From positions 1 to 42,608 of the forward strand of contig JAKLJX010000036.1 in NCBI GenBank assembly GCA_023150945.1: 42,608 bases of DNA. The letters are read 5' to 3'. Numbering within the stretch: position 1 is the first letter of the stretch; every line of letters starts with the position of its first letter. This document shows positions 8,573 to 17,000 of the stretch, piece by piece. Below the pieces are notes generated by a model. That model had not been told where the DNA came from and did not search any database. It saw only the letters and a list, made by a program, of their open reading frames with translations. Position numbers and translations under genes: made by a program. The stretch comes from a bacterium (lineage in GTDB: Bacteria > Zhuqueibacterota > Zhuqueibacteria > Zhuqueibacterales > Zhuqueibacteraceae).

Positions 8573-9895
8573 ATGAAGCGCGTGCTCGTCATCGCATACT
8601 ACTTTCCGCCCTTGGGCGGCGGCGGCACACAACGCACGCTCAAATTCGTGCGCTATCTACCCGAGTTTGGCTGGCAGCCGCATCTGCTCACTGTGCGGCA
8701 GGCGCATCATCTCGTGCAGGACGAGTCGCTGCTGCCAGAGATTCCGCGTGATTTGCCCATTACCGCCACCTCTGCCATGCTGCCCGCGCGTTTTCTGCGC
8801 AAAACCACCGGCCACCGGCCGGGCATGGCGCGCGAGGGCGGCAAACCGTGGCTGCGCCTGCTGGCTTGGTTGAAGAATTTGGCTTTCACCTGCGCTTTCA
8901 TTCCTGATGAATATGCCGGCTGGGTGCCGGCAGCAGTGGCGGCCGGCAGGCGCTTGCTGCAGCAAGATGACTATGCGCTGATCTATTCCACCGGCCCGCC
9001 CAATTCCACGCACGTAATTGCCTGGCAATTGTCCCGGCGCACCGGCGTGCCGTGGGTGGCGGACTTGCGCGATTTGTGGGATCAGTATCCCGACAGCTAC
9101 AATCCCTGGCGCTGGCGTTGGCGCGCCAAGCTCGATGATTGGCTCGAAAGAAAAGTGCTGGGAGGGGCCACGCACCTGGTGGCCGTCTCGGAAGAAATGC
9201 ACCGGCATTTGTTGCAGAAGCGAGTGGCGGCACGGCCGGAGAAAATCACCGTCATTACCAACGGCTTTGATCCCGCGGATTTCGCGGCCTTGCCTCCGCC
9301 TGCTCACTCGCATTGCTTCACCGTGGTGCACAGCGGCACGCTCTTCCCGTGGCGGAGCATTCGCCCATTTCTCGCGGCGTGGCAGCGCCTGCCGCAGCCG
9401 GAACTGCTGCGCCTCGAGTTGCTCGGCATTGTGCCGGAGTCCGACTGCCGGGTAATTCAAGCCAGCGGCTTGGCAGCGCAAATCGAGAGGAAGGAGTATT
9501 TGCCTTACCGCGAGACGCTGCGCCACCTCATCAATGCCGATGCCTTGTTGCTGCTCATCGGCCGGCAGCCGCATGCCGCCAATGTGCTCACCAGCAAGCT
9601 ATTTGACTATATCGGCGCGCAACGGCCGATCCTGGCACTTGGCCCGGCCGGCGCGGCACGCCAGTTGATTGAAACCGAAAACCTCGGTGTTGTGCTGGCT
9701 GAAGAGGACACACCTGCCATTGCCGCGGTCCTGGCCGATTGGCTGAAACAGAAATCACTGGGCCGCCTGCACGGCGGTGCCGGCGCGTACACGAAATATC
9801 ACCGCCGGGAATTGACCGCGCAGCTCGTCGGCGTTTTTGATTCTTGCACCCTGGTGCCGCACAACCCCGCAGCGAATCTGCCGGCTTCGATTTGA
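8573..9895 (+). CDS. GT4-like glycosyltransferase
   Basis: 440 residues. The N-terminus KRVLVIAYYFPPLGGGGTQR is the glycine-rich acceptor-side loop of GT-B fold (GT4-type) glycosyltransferases. Mid-protein WVADLRDLWDQYP and ITVITNGFDPADF are the typical linker motifs before the nucleotide-sugar domain. The C-terminal domain has SGTLFPWRSIRPFL, then KLFDYIGAQRPILALGP, which includes the glycine/proline loop near the donor site. No signal peptide; cytoplasmic or peripheral membrane. ATG 8573 is chosen over an upstream codon because the family N-terminus begins exactly there. It is followed 20 bp later by the polymerase gene, so these two and the GT2 form one transcription unit. Confidence 0.85.
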   Translation: MKRVLVIAYYFPPLGGGGTQRTLKFVRYLPEFGWQPHLLTVRQAHHLVQDESLLPEIPRDLPITATSAMLPARFLRKTTGHRPGMAREGGKPWLRLLAWLKNLAFTCAFIPDEYAGWVPAAVAAGRRLLQQDDYALIYSTGPPNSTHVIAWQLSRRTGVPWVADLRDLWDQYPDSYNPWRWRWRAKLDDWLERKVLGGATHLVAVSEEMHRHLLQKRVAARPEKITVITNGFDPADFAALPPPAHSHCFTVVHSGTLFPWRSIRPFLAAWQRLPQPELLRLELLGIVPESDCRVIQASGLAAQIERKEYLPYRETLRHLINADALLLLIGRQPHAANVLTSKLFDYIGAQRPILALGPAGAARQLIETENLGVVLAEEDTPAIAAVLADWLKQKSLGRLHGGAGAYTKYHRRELTAQLVGVFDSCTLVPHNPAANLPASI

Positions 9896-9915
9896 GCGAT
9901 AGCACGACTGCACTC

Positions 9916-11325
9916 ATGCCAGATCAAAACTCACGACAACATCTCCGCCGGGGTTGGCCGCTGTTGCTGTTGCTGACGACGTTTTTCTTCCTGCCCTATT
10001 CCACGCCGGCGCCCACCGTCAAACAATCCCTGCAGACTTTCTCGATGTATCACCGTGCCGGTTTCTTCAGCCTGTGGGATGCTGTGCTCGTCTTCGCACT
10101 TGTGACTGTGCTGTTCCGCCAATTGCGCGCCGGGCAATTGCGCTTCACGCTCGGCCAGCCTGCCGGCGTGTGGAGCTTGTTTGCGCTGTTGGTCCTGGCA
10201 TTCTGTTTCGGCTTGCTGCACGTGCAGGGCACGCCGCTGGGCTATGGCACCACCGAGGCGCGGCGCGCTGTCATCGCCTTTCTGCCCGCGGTTTATCTGG
10301 CCTTGGCCTATCTTGTGGCCATGAACTGCATCATGACCCCGGCGCAAGCCCTGCAATCGCTGCGTTGGCTGCGCGGCCTCACGCTGCTGTTGATCGGTTT
10401 TGGCGTGCTGCGCTTCGGCTTGATTCTCACGGGAGTGATCGACACCATGCGGCCGTTCGGCTTGCCGATTGTGCTGTATGATCAAATGACCATGCTCTAT
10501 CCGTTTCTCTTTGCCGTGCCGGCCTGGCAGCTCATGGCACATCAGACCAGCTCAGATGGCGGCAAGCCGGGCAGACTCGAGTGGCTGGCTTGGGCCGTTG
10601 CAGTGTTCTTCATCCTCATTAGCGCCCGCCGGTTCAACTATCTTCTACTGGCGGCCGGGCTGGCACTGGTTCTCGTCGCCGGTCCGTTGCTGCGCTGGTG
10701 GCCGGCGCGGCGGTCACTGAAGTTTTCTCTGCACACGCTGGCAGTGACGGCCGCCTCTGCCGTGCTGCTCAGCCTGACGATGCCGCGTTGGACAACCGGC
10801 GTGCAGCAGGCGGTGCAATCGTTGGACATGACCAGTGCCATCGGCAGGCGTCACGGCGGCAACCTCCGCCAGGCGGAAATTCACAACCTGTTTGCCAACA
10901 TGGAACGCCGGCCGTATTCGTATCTGATCGGCATGGGACTCGGCACCAAGTGGCAGGAAATCGTCGAGCAACCGCTGGATTCGTTCAGTTATCCCAAATC
11001 CTATCTCGCCAGCAGCCGCGGCTGGTATCCGCAATTTCATTTGCCCTATCTTGCTCAGCTTTATCGCTTCGGGATTTTGGGAATCGGCGTTTTGCTGTTG
11101 TGGCTGGCGATTTACGTGAGGACGCGCGCAAGCACGCTGCACCAACTGGCTGCGCCGCAAATGCGCGCGATCGGCCTCGGGCTTTTGCTCTTTCTCATTC
11201 TGCATTTGCCCAACCTGGGTGACAGCGCCAATCCCACCGCCGCGATCCTGGCGGGTTTGGCCATGGCTGTGCTCGAGCGCCTGCCGGAGGCGCCGGCTTC
11301 CGCGTCAGTGGAGTCCGGAGAATGA
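9916..11325 (+). CDS. O-antigen polymerase/ligase-like membrane protein (Wzy/WaaL type)
   Basis: 469 residues with about 10-12 hydrophobic segments and a large extracytoplasmic loop near residues 300-370, containing RRHGGNLRQAEIHNLFANME, a GMGLGTKWQE stretch and a YPQFHLPYLAQLYRFGILG motif that resembles the ligase/polymerase loop with its conserved His. Such proteins join lipid-linked repeat units or transfer them to an acceptor. Start ATG 9916, MPDQNSRQHLRRGWPLLLLL, gives a basic N-terminus before the first membrane segment. It overlaps the next gene by 4 bp (ATGA). A CAAAACTCACGA motif lies within its first codons. Polymerase versus ligase cannot be told from the sequence alone. Confidence 0.75.
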   Translation: MPDQNSRQHLRRGWPLLLLLTTFFFLPYSTPAPTVKQSLQTFSMYHRAGFFSLWDAVLVFALVTVLFRQLRAGQLRFTLGQPAGVWSLFALLVLAFCFGLLHVQGTPLGYGTTEARRAVIAFLPAVYLALAYLVAMNCIMTPAQALQSLRWLRGLTLLLIGFGVLRFGLILTGVIDTMRPFGLPIVLYDQMTMLYPFLFAVPAWQLMAHQTSSDGGKPGRLEWLAWAVAVFFILISARRFNYLLLAAGLALVLVAGPLLRWWPARRSLKFSLHTLAVTAASAVLLSLTMPRWTTGVQQAVQSLDMTSAIGRRHGGNLRQAEIHNLFANMERRPYSYLIGMGLGTKWQEIVEQPLDSFSYPKSYLASSRGWYPQFHLPYLAQLYRFGILGIGVLLLWLAIYVRTRASTLHQLAAPQMRAIGLGLLLFLILHLPNLGDSANPTAAILAGLAMAVLERLPEAPASASVESGE

Positions 11326-12293
11326 AGCCCACGCCGGAGGCAGTCGCCCAGACGAACCTGTGGGTCATCATTCTTCATTGGAACAATGAAGCGGACACGG
11401 CCGCCTGCGTGGAATCGCTGCTGCACAACCGTGTGGAGAATGCTCGATTGACGTTGCTGGTGGTGGACAACGGCACGCGCGATGATTTGCCCCGGCGCTG
11501 GCAAGCGCGTTTTGATGAACGCGTGAAATTCTTGAGGCTGGCGGACAACCTCGGCTATGCCGGCGGCAACAATCACGGCATTCGGCTGGCGCTGGCGCAG
11601 GGCGCAGGTTTGATCTTGTTGCTCAACAACGACACCACCATGCCGGTTGATTTTTTGGCGAATTTCATCGCTGCCGCACAACGCCATCCCGCGGCCGGCA
11701 TCTTCGGCTGCAAGATCTTTTATGCCGAGCCTGACGACCGCTTGTGGTACGCCGGCGGCAGTCTACAGCCATGGCTGGGCCGCACGCGCCACTTTGGTTT
11801 GGGCCGCCGCGACCGTCCGCGTTTTCAGCAGGAGAGGGAGGTGGATTTCGTCACCGGCTGCGCGATGCTCGTACGGCCGCAGGTCTTCACAAAAATTGGG
11901 TTGCTCGATGAAACACTTTTTTTGTATTATGAGGATGCTGATTTTTGCCAGCGCGCGCGCCGCGCCGGAATTCGGATGCGCTATGTGCCCGCGGCGATGC
12001 TCCGGCACAAAGTGGGCGCGGGCGCAGGCAGGAATTTGACGTCGCGTTATCTGTACTATCAGACCCGCAATCGCTATTGGGTCATGCAGCGCGGCCGCGG
12101 CCGGCTGTTCCGCGCCTGGTTGCTGTTCTTGCATTTTTTCGTTTACAGCGGTTGGAGACTGCTGTATGTCGGGTTGCGCGGCGCGCGGCCGCGCTTGCCG
12201 CTGATGGCCGCCATTTGGCAGGGTTGCTGTGACGGGCAGCAGCGATTCAAATCGCAGCCTGATAGCAGAAGTCGGCTCAAGCCGACTTGTTAG
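11322..12293 (+). CDS. GT2-family glycosyltransferase (rhamnosyltransferase-like) with a repeat-encoded tail
   Basis: 323 residues with a GT-A fold: WVIILHWNNEADTAACVESL, then LLVVDNGTRDD, NLGYAGGNNHGIRLAL, LLLNNDTTMP (the DxD-like metal/nucleotide site), VTGCAMLVRPQVF, then DETLFLYYEDADFCQRARRAG, where an acidic residue acts as base. A hydrophobic, aromatic C-terminal stretch may contact the membrane. It overlaps the preceding polymerase by 4 bp. The final 16 codons (from 12244) lie inside the first unit of a 115-bp tandem repeat, which supplies the stop codon, so the array has probably replaced or extended the original C-terminus. The family call is strong; the sugar is unknown. Confidence 0.88.
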   Translation: MKPTPEAVAQTNLWVIILHWNNEADTAACVESLLHNRVENARLTLLVVDNGTRDDLPRRWQARFDERVKFLRLADNLGYAGGNNHGIRLALAQGAGLILLLNNDTTMPVDFLANFIAAAQRHPAAGIFGCKIFYAEPDDRLWYAGGSLQPWLGRTRHFGLGRRDRPRFQQEREVDFVTGCAMLVRPQVFTKIGLLDETLFLYYEDADFCQRARRAGIRMRYVPAAMLRHKVGAGAGRNLTSRYLYYQTRNRYWVMQRGRGRLFRAWLLFLHFFVYSGWRLLYVGLRGARPRLPLMAAIWQGCCDGQQRFKSQPDSRSRLKPTC

Positions 12294-12632
12294 GGATGTA
12301 TAGTGGCGCTTGTCGTTGCGGCGTGAAATGGGCTGCAGTGCAGGGGATTCAAATCTGCGATTCAAATCGCAGCTTGATAGCAAAAGTCGGCTCAAGCCGA
12401 CTTGTTAGGGATGTATAGTGGCGCTCGTTACTGCGACGTGAAATGGGCTGTAGTGCTGGGGATTCAAATCCGCGATTCAAATCGCAGTCTGATGGCAGAA
12501 GTCGGCTCAAGCCGACTTGTTAGGGATGTATAGTGGCGCTCGTTACTGCGGCGTGAAATGGGCTGCAGTGCTGGGGATTCAAATCTGCGATTCAAATCGC
12601 AGCCTGATAGCAAAAGTCGGCTCAAGCCGACT
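12244..12632 (+). repeat. 115-bp tandem repeat array, 3.4 copies, with a hairpin in each unit
   Basis: Units start at 12244, 12359, 12474 and 12589 (the last one partial, to 12632). Each carries the perfect palindrome AAGTCGGCTCAAGCCGACTT (12269, 12384, 12499; last base changed in the copy at 12614) and flanking GATTCAAATC steps. Unit 1 differs from unit 2 at about ten positions. The hairpin plus the next 22 bases are identical in all three full units. The array starts inside the GT2 gene and fills most of the gap to the next GT gene; the rest, 12633-12831, holds nothing I recognise. Spacing and unit length do not fit CRISPR. Confidence 0.95.
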
Positions 12633-12831
12633 GAAAGAATGAGTGGTTGGCGAAATTCCAGCCTGCGATACAAGCCAGCAATTGGGGCCGGCGGGAGAGC
12701 GGGAGGTGGGGCGGTTGGTGGCCATTTTCCGATTGTGGCGGGAGTCGATTGTGCTCTCGCATTTTCGTGATCAAGGAAAAGAATCATTCGGAGACTAGAT
12801 CGGCAATCATGAACGCGACCTCATCTGCACC

Positions 12832-14082
12832 ATGAAGATTCTTTTCCTCACCTCGCGCGCACCCTACCCACCGCTTGGCGGCGACCGCCTGCGCGCTTTG
12901 CATTTCATCAAGGCGCTGTCGCAGCAACATCAAGTCACCTTGCTCACTTTTGCCGCCTCCCCGGCCGAGGCGGAAGCCTTGCGCCCAATCGCCAAATACG
13001 TCGAACGCTTCGAAACCGTGGTCCTGGAGGCGCGGCGTTCCTATCTCAATTGCCTGCTCGGCCTGTTTTCCCGTACCCCGCTGCAAGTGCATTACTACCG
13101 CTCCGCTGCCATGCGCCGGTTGATTCGCGCCAGTCTGCAGCGCGAACGGTTCGATCTCATCTTCGTACATCTCGTGCGCATGGCAGATTACATTCATGAT
13201 CTTGACGGCCTGCCCAAGATCATGGACCTCACCGATGCGCTCAGTCTGAATTACGAACGCAGCGCCGCCGTTCACGACAGCCGGCCACTCACCGCCTACA
13301 ATCTCGCGCAGCGCGTGGAGACCCGCCGCATTCGCGCGTACGAAGCGCGCGTGGTGGACTGGTTCGATTGCAATCTTTTGATCTCGCCGGTGGACCGCGA
13401 TTACCTGAGCCGGTTTGCCGCCGCGGAAAAGGTGCGCGTCATCGGGCCAGTGGTCGATCTCGGCTATTTTCATTTCTATGACGGCCCGCATGATCCCAAC
13501 ACCATCGTGTTCATGGGCAAAATGAGCACGTTTCCCAACCAGGATGCCGTGCTCTACTTTCACCGCGAAATCTTTCCGTTGCTGCGGCAGCGGCTGCCGC
13601 ATCTGCGCCTCAACATCGTGGGCGTCGAGCCGAGCGCAGAAATCCTGGCATTGCGCCAGCATCCTGGCGTGACCGTGACCGGTTACGTGCCGGATGTCCG
13701 GCCGCATCTGCAACAAGCCGTGCTTTCCATCTGCCCAATGCGCACCGGCGCCGGCGCCAAAAACAAAGTGCTGGAATCCATGGCAGTAGGCACGCCGGTG
13801 GTGGCAACTGCGCTGGGAGTCGAGGGTATTGCGTTGCGGCCCGGCCACGACGCTTTGCTTGCGGATTCACCGGAAGCCTTTGCCGCAGCGATTACCAGAC
13901 TGGTGGGAAACGCGGCACTGCGCCGCCAACTCGCGCGCAACGGCCGCGCCTTGGTCGCGGAAAAATACAGTTGGGAGCTGGTGCTGGCGCAGTTGAATGA
14001 GTTGGTCGAATCCCTCAACGGCCGTGCTCCGAAACAGAGATGCTCCCAAGAAGATGCAATTGCCAAGCTCCCGCCCAGATGA
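12832..14082 (+). CDS. GT4-family glycosyltransferase
   Basis: 416 residues, GT-B fold. N-terminal MKILFLTSRAPYPPLGGDRL is the acceptor-domain glycine loop. The C-terminal domain has TIVFMGKMSTFPNQDAVLYF, then VTVTGYVPDVRPHL and the donor-site signature KVLESMAVGTPVVATALGVE with the E-x7-E arrangement approximated by ES..GTP. The sequence resembles the group of sugar transferases found beside exopolysaccharide clusters. It lies after the tandem repeat array, without a clear promoter of its own, and its last codon overlaps the start of the giant C25 peptidase (ATGA), so the two are translated together. Cytoplasmic. Donor and acceptor unknown. Confidence 0.88.
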   Translation: MKILFLTSRAPYPPLGGDRLRALHFIKALSQQHQVTLLTFAASPAEAEALRPIAKYVERFETVVLEARRSYLNCLLGLFSRTPLQVHYYRSAAMRRLIRASLQRERFDLIFVHLVRMADYIHDLDGLPKIMDLTDALSLNYERSAAVHDSRPLTAYNLAQRVETRRIRAYEARVVDWFDCNLLISPVDRDYLSRFAAAEKVRVIGPVVDLGYFHFYDGPHDPNTIVFMGKMSTFPNQDAVLYFHREIFPLLRQRLPHLRLNIVGVEPSAEILALRQHPGVTVTGYVPDVRPHLQQAVLSICPMRTGAGAKNKVLESMAVGTPVVATALGVEGIALRPGHDALLADSPEAFAAAITRLVGNAALRRQLARNGRALVAEKYSWELVLAQLNELVESLNGRAPKQRCSQEDAIAKLPPR

Positions 14083-17000
14083 AATCGAGACTGCGAGACT
14101 GCTCTTGCTGTCGCCGCCTCCTTCCGCGTGCGGCGATCTTCGCCAGGCAATTCCTCGTGCTGGCCGCGTCGCTGCCGGCGCCGCTGCAGGCCCAACTGAC
14201 CGTGCTGGAAAATTCCGCGCAGCACCTGCGGCTGCAGGTGACGATTCCCACGCCGCAATTCTCCCAACGAAGCATTTCCGGCGAGCAGTTTGATCTCATC
14301 GCAATGCCCGGCTTTGTCGTGCAGCATCAGCCGGGATTGCCGGTGCAGAGTCTCACGCTCATTTTGCCGCCCGCTGGTGATCCGGCGATCGAGGTTGTCA
14401 CCACGCCCGGCCCCGTGTTCACGGACAAGCGGCCGATGCCTTCGCTCGCGGCTCTCCTCGATACCGAAACTGAAGCCGTCCGTTATGCGTTGAGCGAGGC
14501 GCAAGCCGCGGCGTTACCGGCAGCTCGGCTGGCCGGGCAAGCTTGGTGGCGCGGATTCCGGCTGGCGCGTTTGGAAATCCTGCCGCTGCGGCTCGTGGGC
14601 GAACGCCTGGAGTTTTTCTCCACGGTGCAAGTCACGTTACACTTTCCCGCCGCACCGCAAAACGCTGCGGCGGAGAACTTTCTGCTCACCGAATTCGAAA
14701 CCGGCGTGCTGGCGCCGCTGGTGAATTTCGCGATTGGCCGGAATTGGCGCGGCCATTCGCTTCCATCCTCGGCATTGCCGGAATGGGATCTGCCAGGGGA
14801 GGCAAGCGCCCTCAAGCTCGCCATCAAAACCGACGGCCTTTATCATCTCTCCTTCGAAGACCTCACTGCTGCCGGCTGGCCGGCCGCGACGATCGATCCG
14901 GCACGGCTGCAGCTCTTTCATCGCGGTCGTGAGCTGCCATTGCTGCTGCAGGAGGATGGCGACTCGCTCTTTGAAGCAGGCGAGGAGCTGCTCTTTTTCG
15001 GCGAGCGCAAAGCGGGCGAGGATTCCTACTACGACGATTTTACCGACACCAACATCTACTGGCTGGCGCACGGCCGTGGCCCGGGCCTGCGCATGGCCAC
15101 GCGCACGGTGAGCGCGAGCGCCGGCGCAACGGGCGAATTCTTTCTCTCCACCCGGCATTTCGAAGAAGACCGGTTGTACTATCACGGCGACAATGATGCC
15201 CAACTCTACGCCACGCTGGCCATTCCCGGCGAAACCTGGATTTGGCAAATGCTGCCCGGCAACAGCGTATTCAAAACCGACTTGATGCTGCAAAACGTTG
15301 CCACCAGCGCACCGGCCTGCACGTTGCGCGGCCGCGTGCGCGGCGTCACGGTGGATCCTGCCAACCCCGATCATCATTCGCAATTCTGGCTGAATGGCAG
15401 TTTGATCGGAGAAATCTTCTACGACAACAATGAAGAAGTGCTCTTCAGTGCAGTGTTTCCCGGCAGCTTGTTGCGGGAGGGCAAGAATTCTTTCGAACTC
15501 CACGAACGCCAGGACACCGGCGCGCAATACGATCAAATCTATCTCGACTGGCTTGAAGTCGGCTATTGGCGCAATTACGTGGCCTCGGATCATTTTCTCA
15601 ATTTTCGCGAGCCTGAAGGTGTGAGCCAGGGCTTGGCGCGTTACCAAATCACCAATGTGCGCAATGAGGAAATCCTGTTGTTCGATCGAACGCAGGCGCA
15701 GCTTCTCACCGGCTTTGCGGTTACGCCCGGGGCGCCCGGCCAGTTCGTAGTGACTTTTGCGGATACGGTGATGCCCGGCCGCGAATATTTTATCGCGGCA
15801 CCGGAAGCGCGGCAACGGCCGGCAGCCCTTCTCGCGAATCAACCCTCGCAGTGGCGCGCCCGCAGCAATGCCGCCGAGTATCTCATCATCACGCACGCGG
15901 ATTTTCTGGCCGCAGCGGAGCGGCTGGCAGCTTATCGCCGGCACCATGACGGTTTGACCGTTGCCGTCATCGCGGTGGAAGACATCTACGATGAATTCAA
16001 CTTCGGCATCGCACACCCCGCCGCCATTCGGCGCTTTCTGCAGCATGCTTATCAGCAATGGCAGCCGCCGCGGCCGGCCATGGTTTGCTTCTTCGGCGAT
16101 GCCAGTTGGGATCCCAAACAAAACGCCAACGACAGCTTCAAGCGCGACTTCGTGCCCTCCTTCGGCAATCCAGTGAGTGACAGCCGCCTAGCCTGTTTTG
16201 ACGGTGAGGAAGATTTTCTGCCCGAGCTGATCACCGGTCGCGTTCCCGTTGAAAACCTCGAGCAGGCGCATGCCGTGATCGACAAGATCATCGCCCAGGA
16301 GGCAGCCCCGCTCGCGGAGTGGAACAAGACGTTCATCTTTCTCAACGGCGGCACCGACAGCTTCGAGCAGGAATGGTTTCAGAGCCAGTCCGAAGCGTTG
16401 ATCAACCGGCATATTCAGCCCAATCCGATTCGCGGCCAAGCGGTGCGCGTTTACAAAACCACGCCCGGCCGCTTGATCGGCGAGCTGAAGCCACAGATTC
16501 TCTCGGCCCTGGAGGCCGGCGCAACCATGCTCACCTTTCAGGGCCACGCCGGCAGCCAAACCTGGGATTTGATGATGGGCAACGCCGATCTCGGCGAGCT
16601 GCGCAACCGCGACCGCTATCCTTTCATCGCCAGCATGACCTGCCACACCGCGCGCTTTGCCACGCCCAACCAAACCAGTTTTGGTGAAGAGTTTCTGCGG
16701 CCGGCAGAGCGGGGCACCACCGCGTTTTGGGGAACAACCGGCTGGGGTTTCATTTTCCAGGATCGTGTCCTGCTCGACAGTTTGTTTATGGCGCTCAGCC
16801 GCGAGGGCGTGCGCCGCCTGGGCGCCGCCACCACGCTGGCGCGAGTGCGGCTGTGGCAGGCCTTCGGAAGCTCGACCAACAACGTCAATAGCATCGATCA
16901 ATACACTTTGCTCGGCGATCCCGCCACGCAACTTGCTCTGCCGCAGCAGCCCGATCTGGTGCTGGCACCCTCGGCATTGACGGTGACACCGGAGTTGCCC

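Noticed and set aside
12244-12632. CRISPR array
   Set aside because: The whole 115-bp unit is repeated, including what would be the spacers; no cas genes are nearby.
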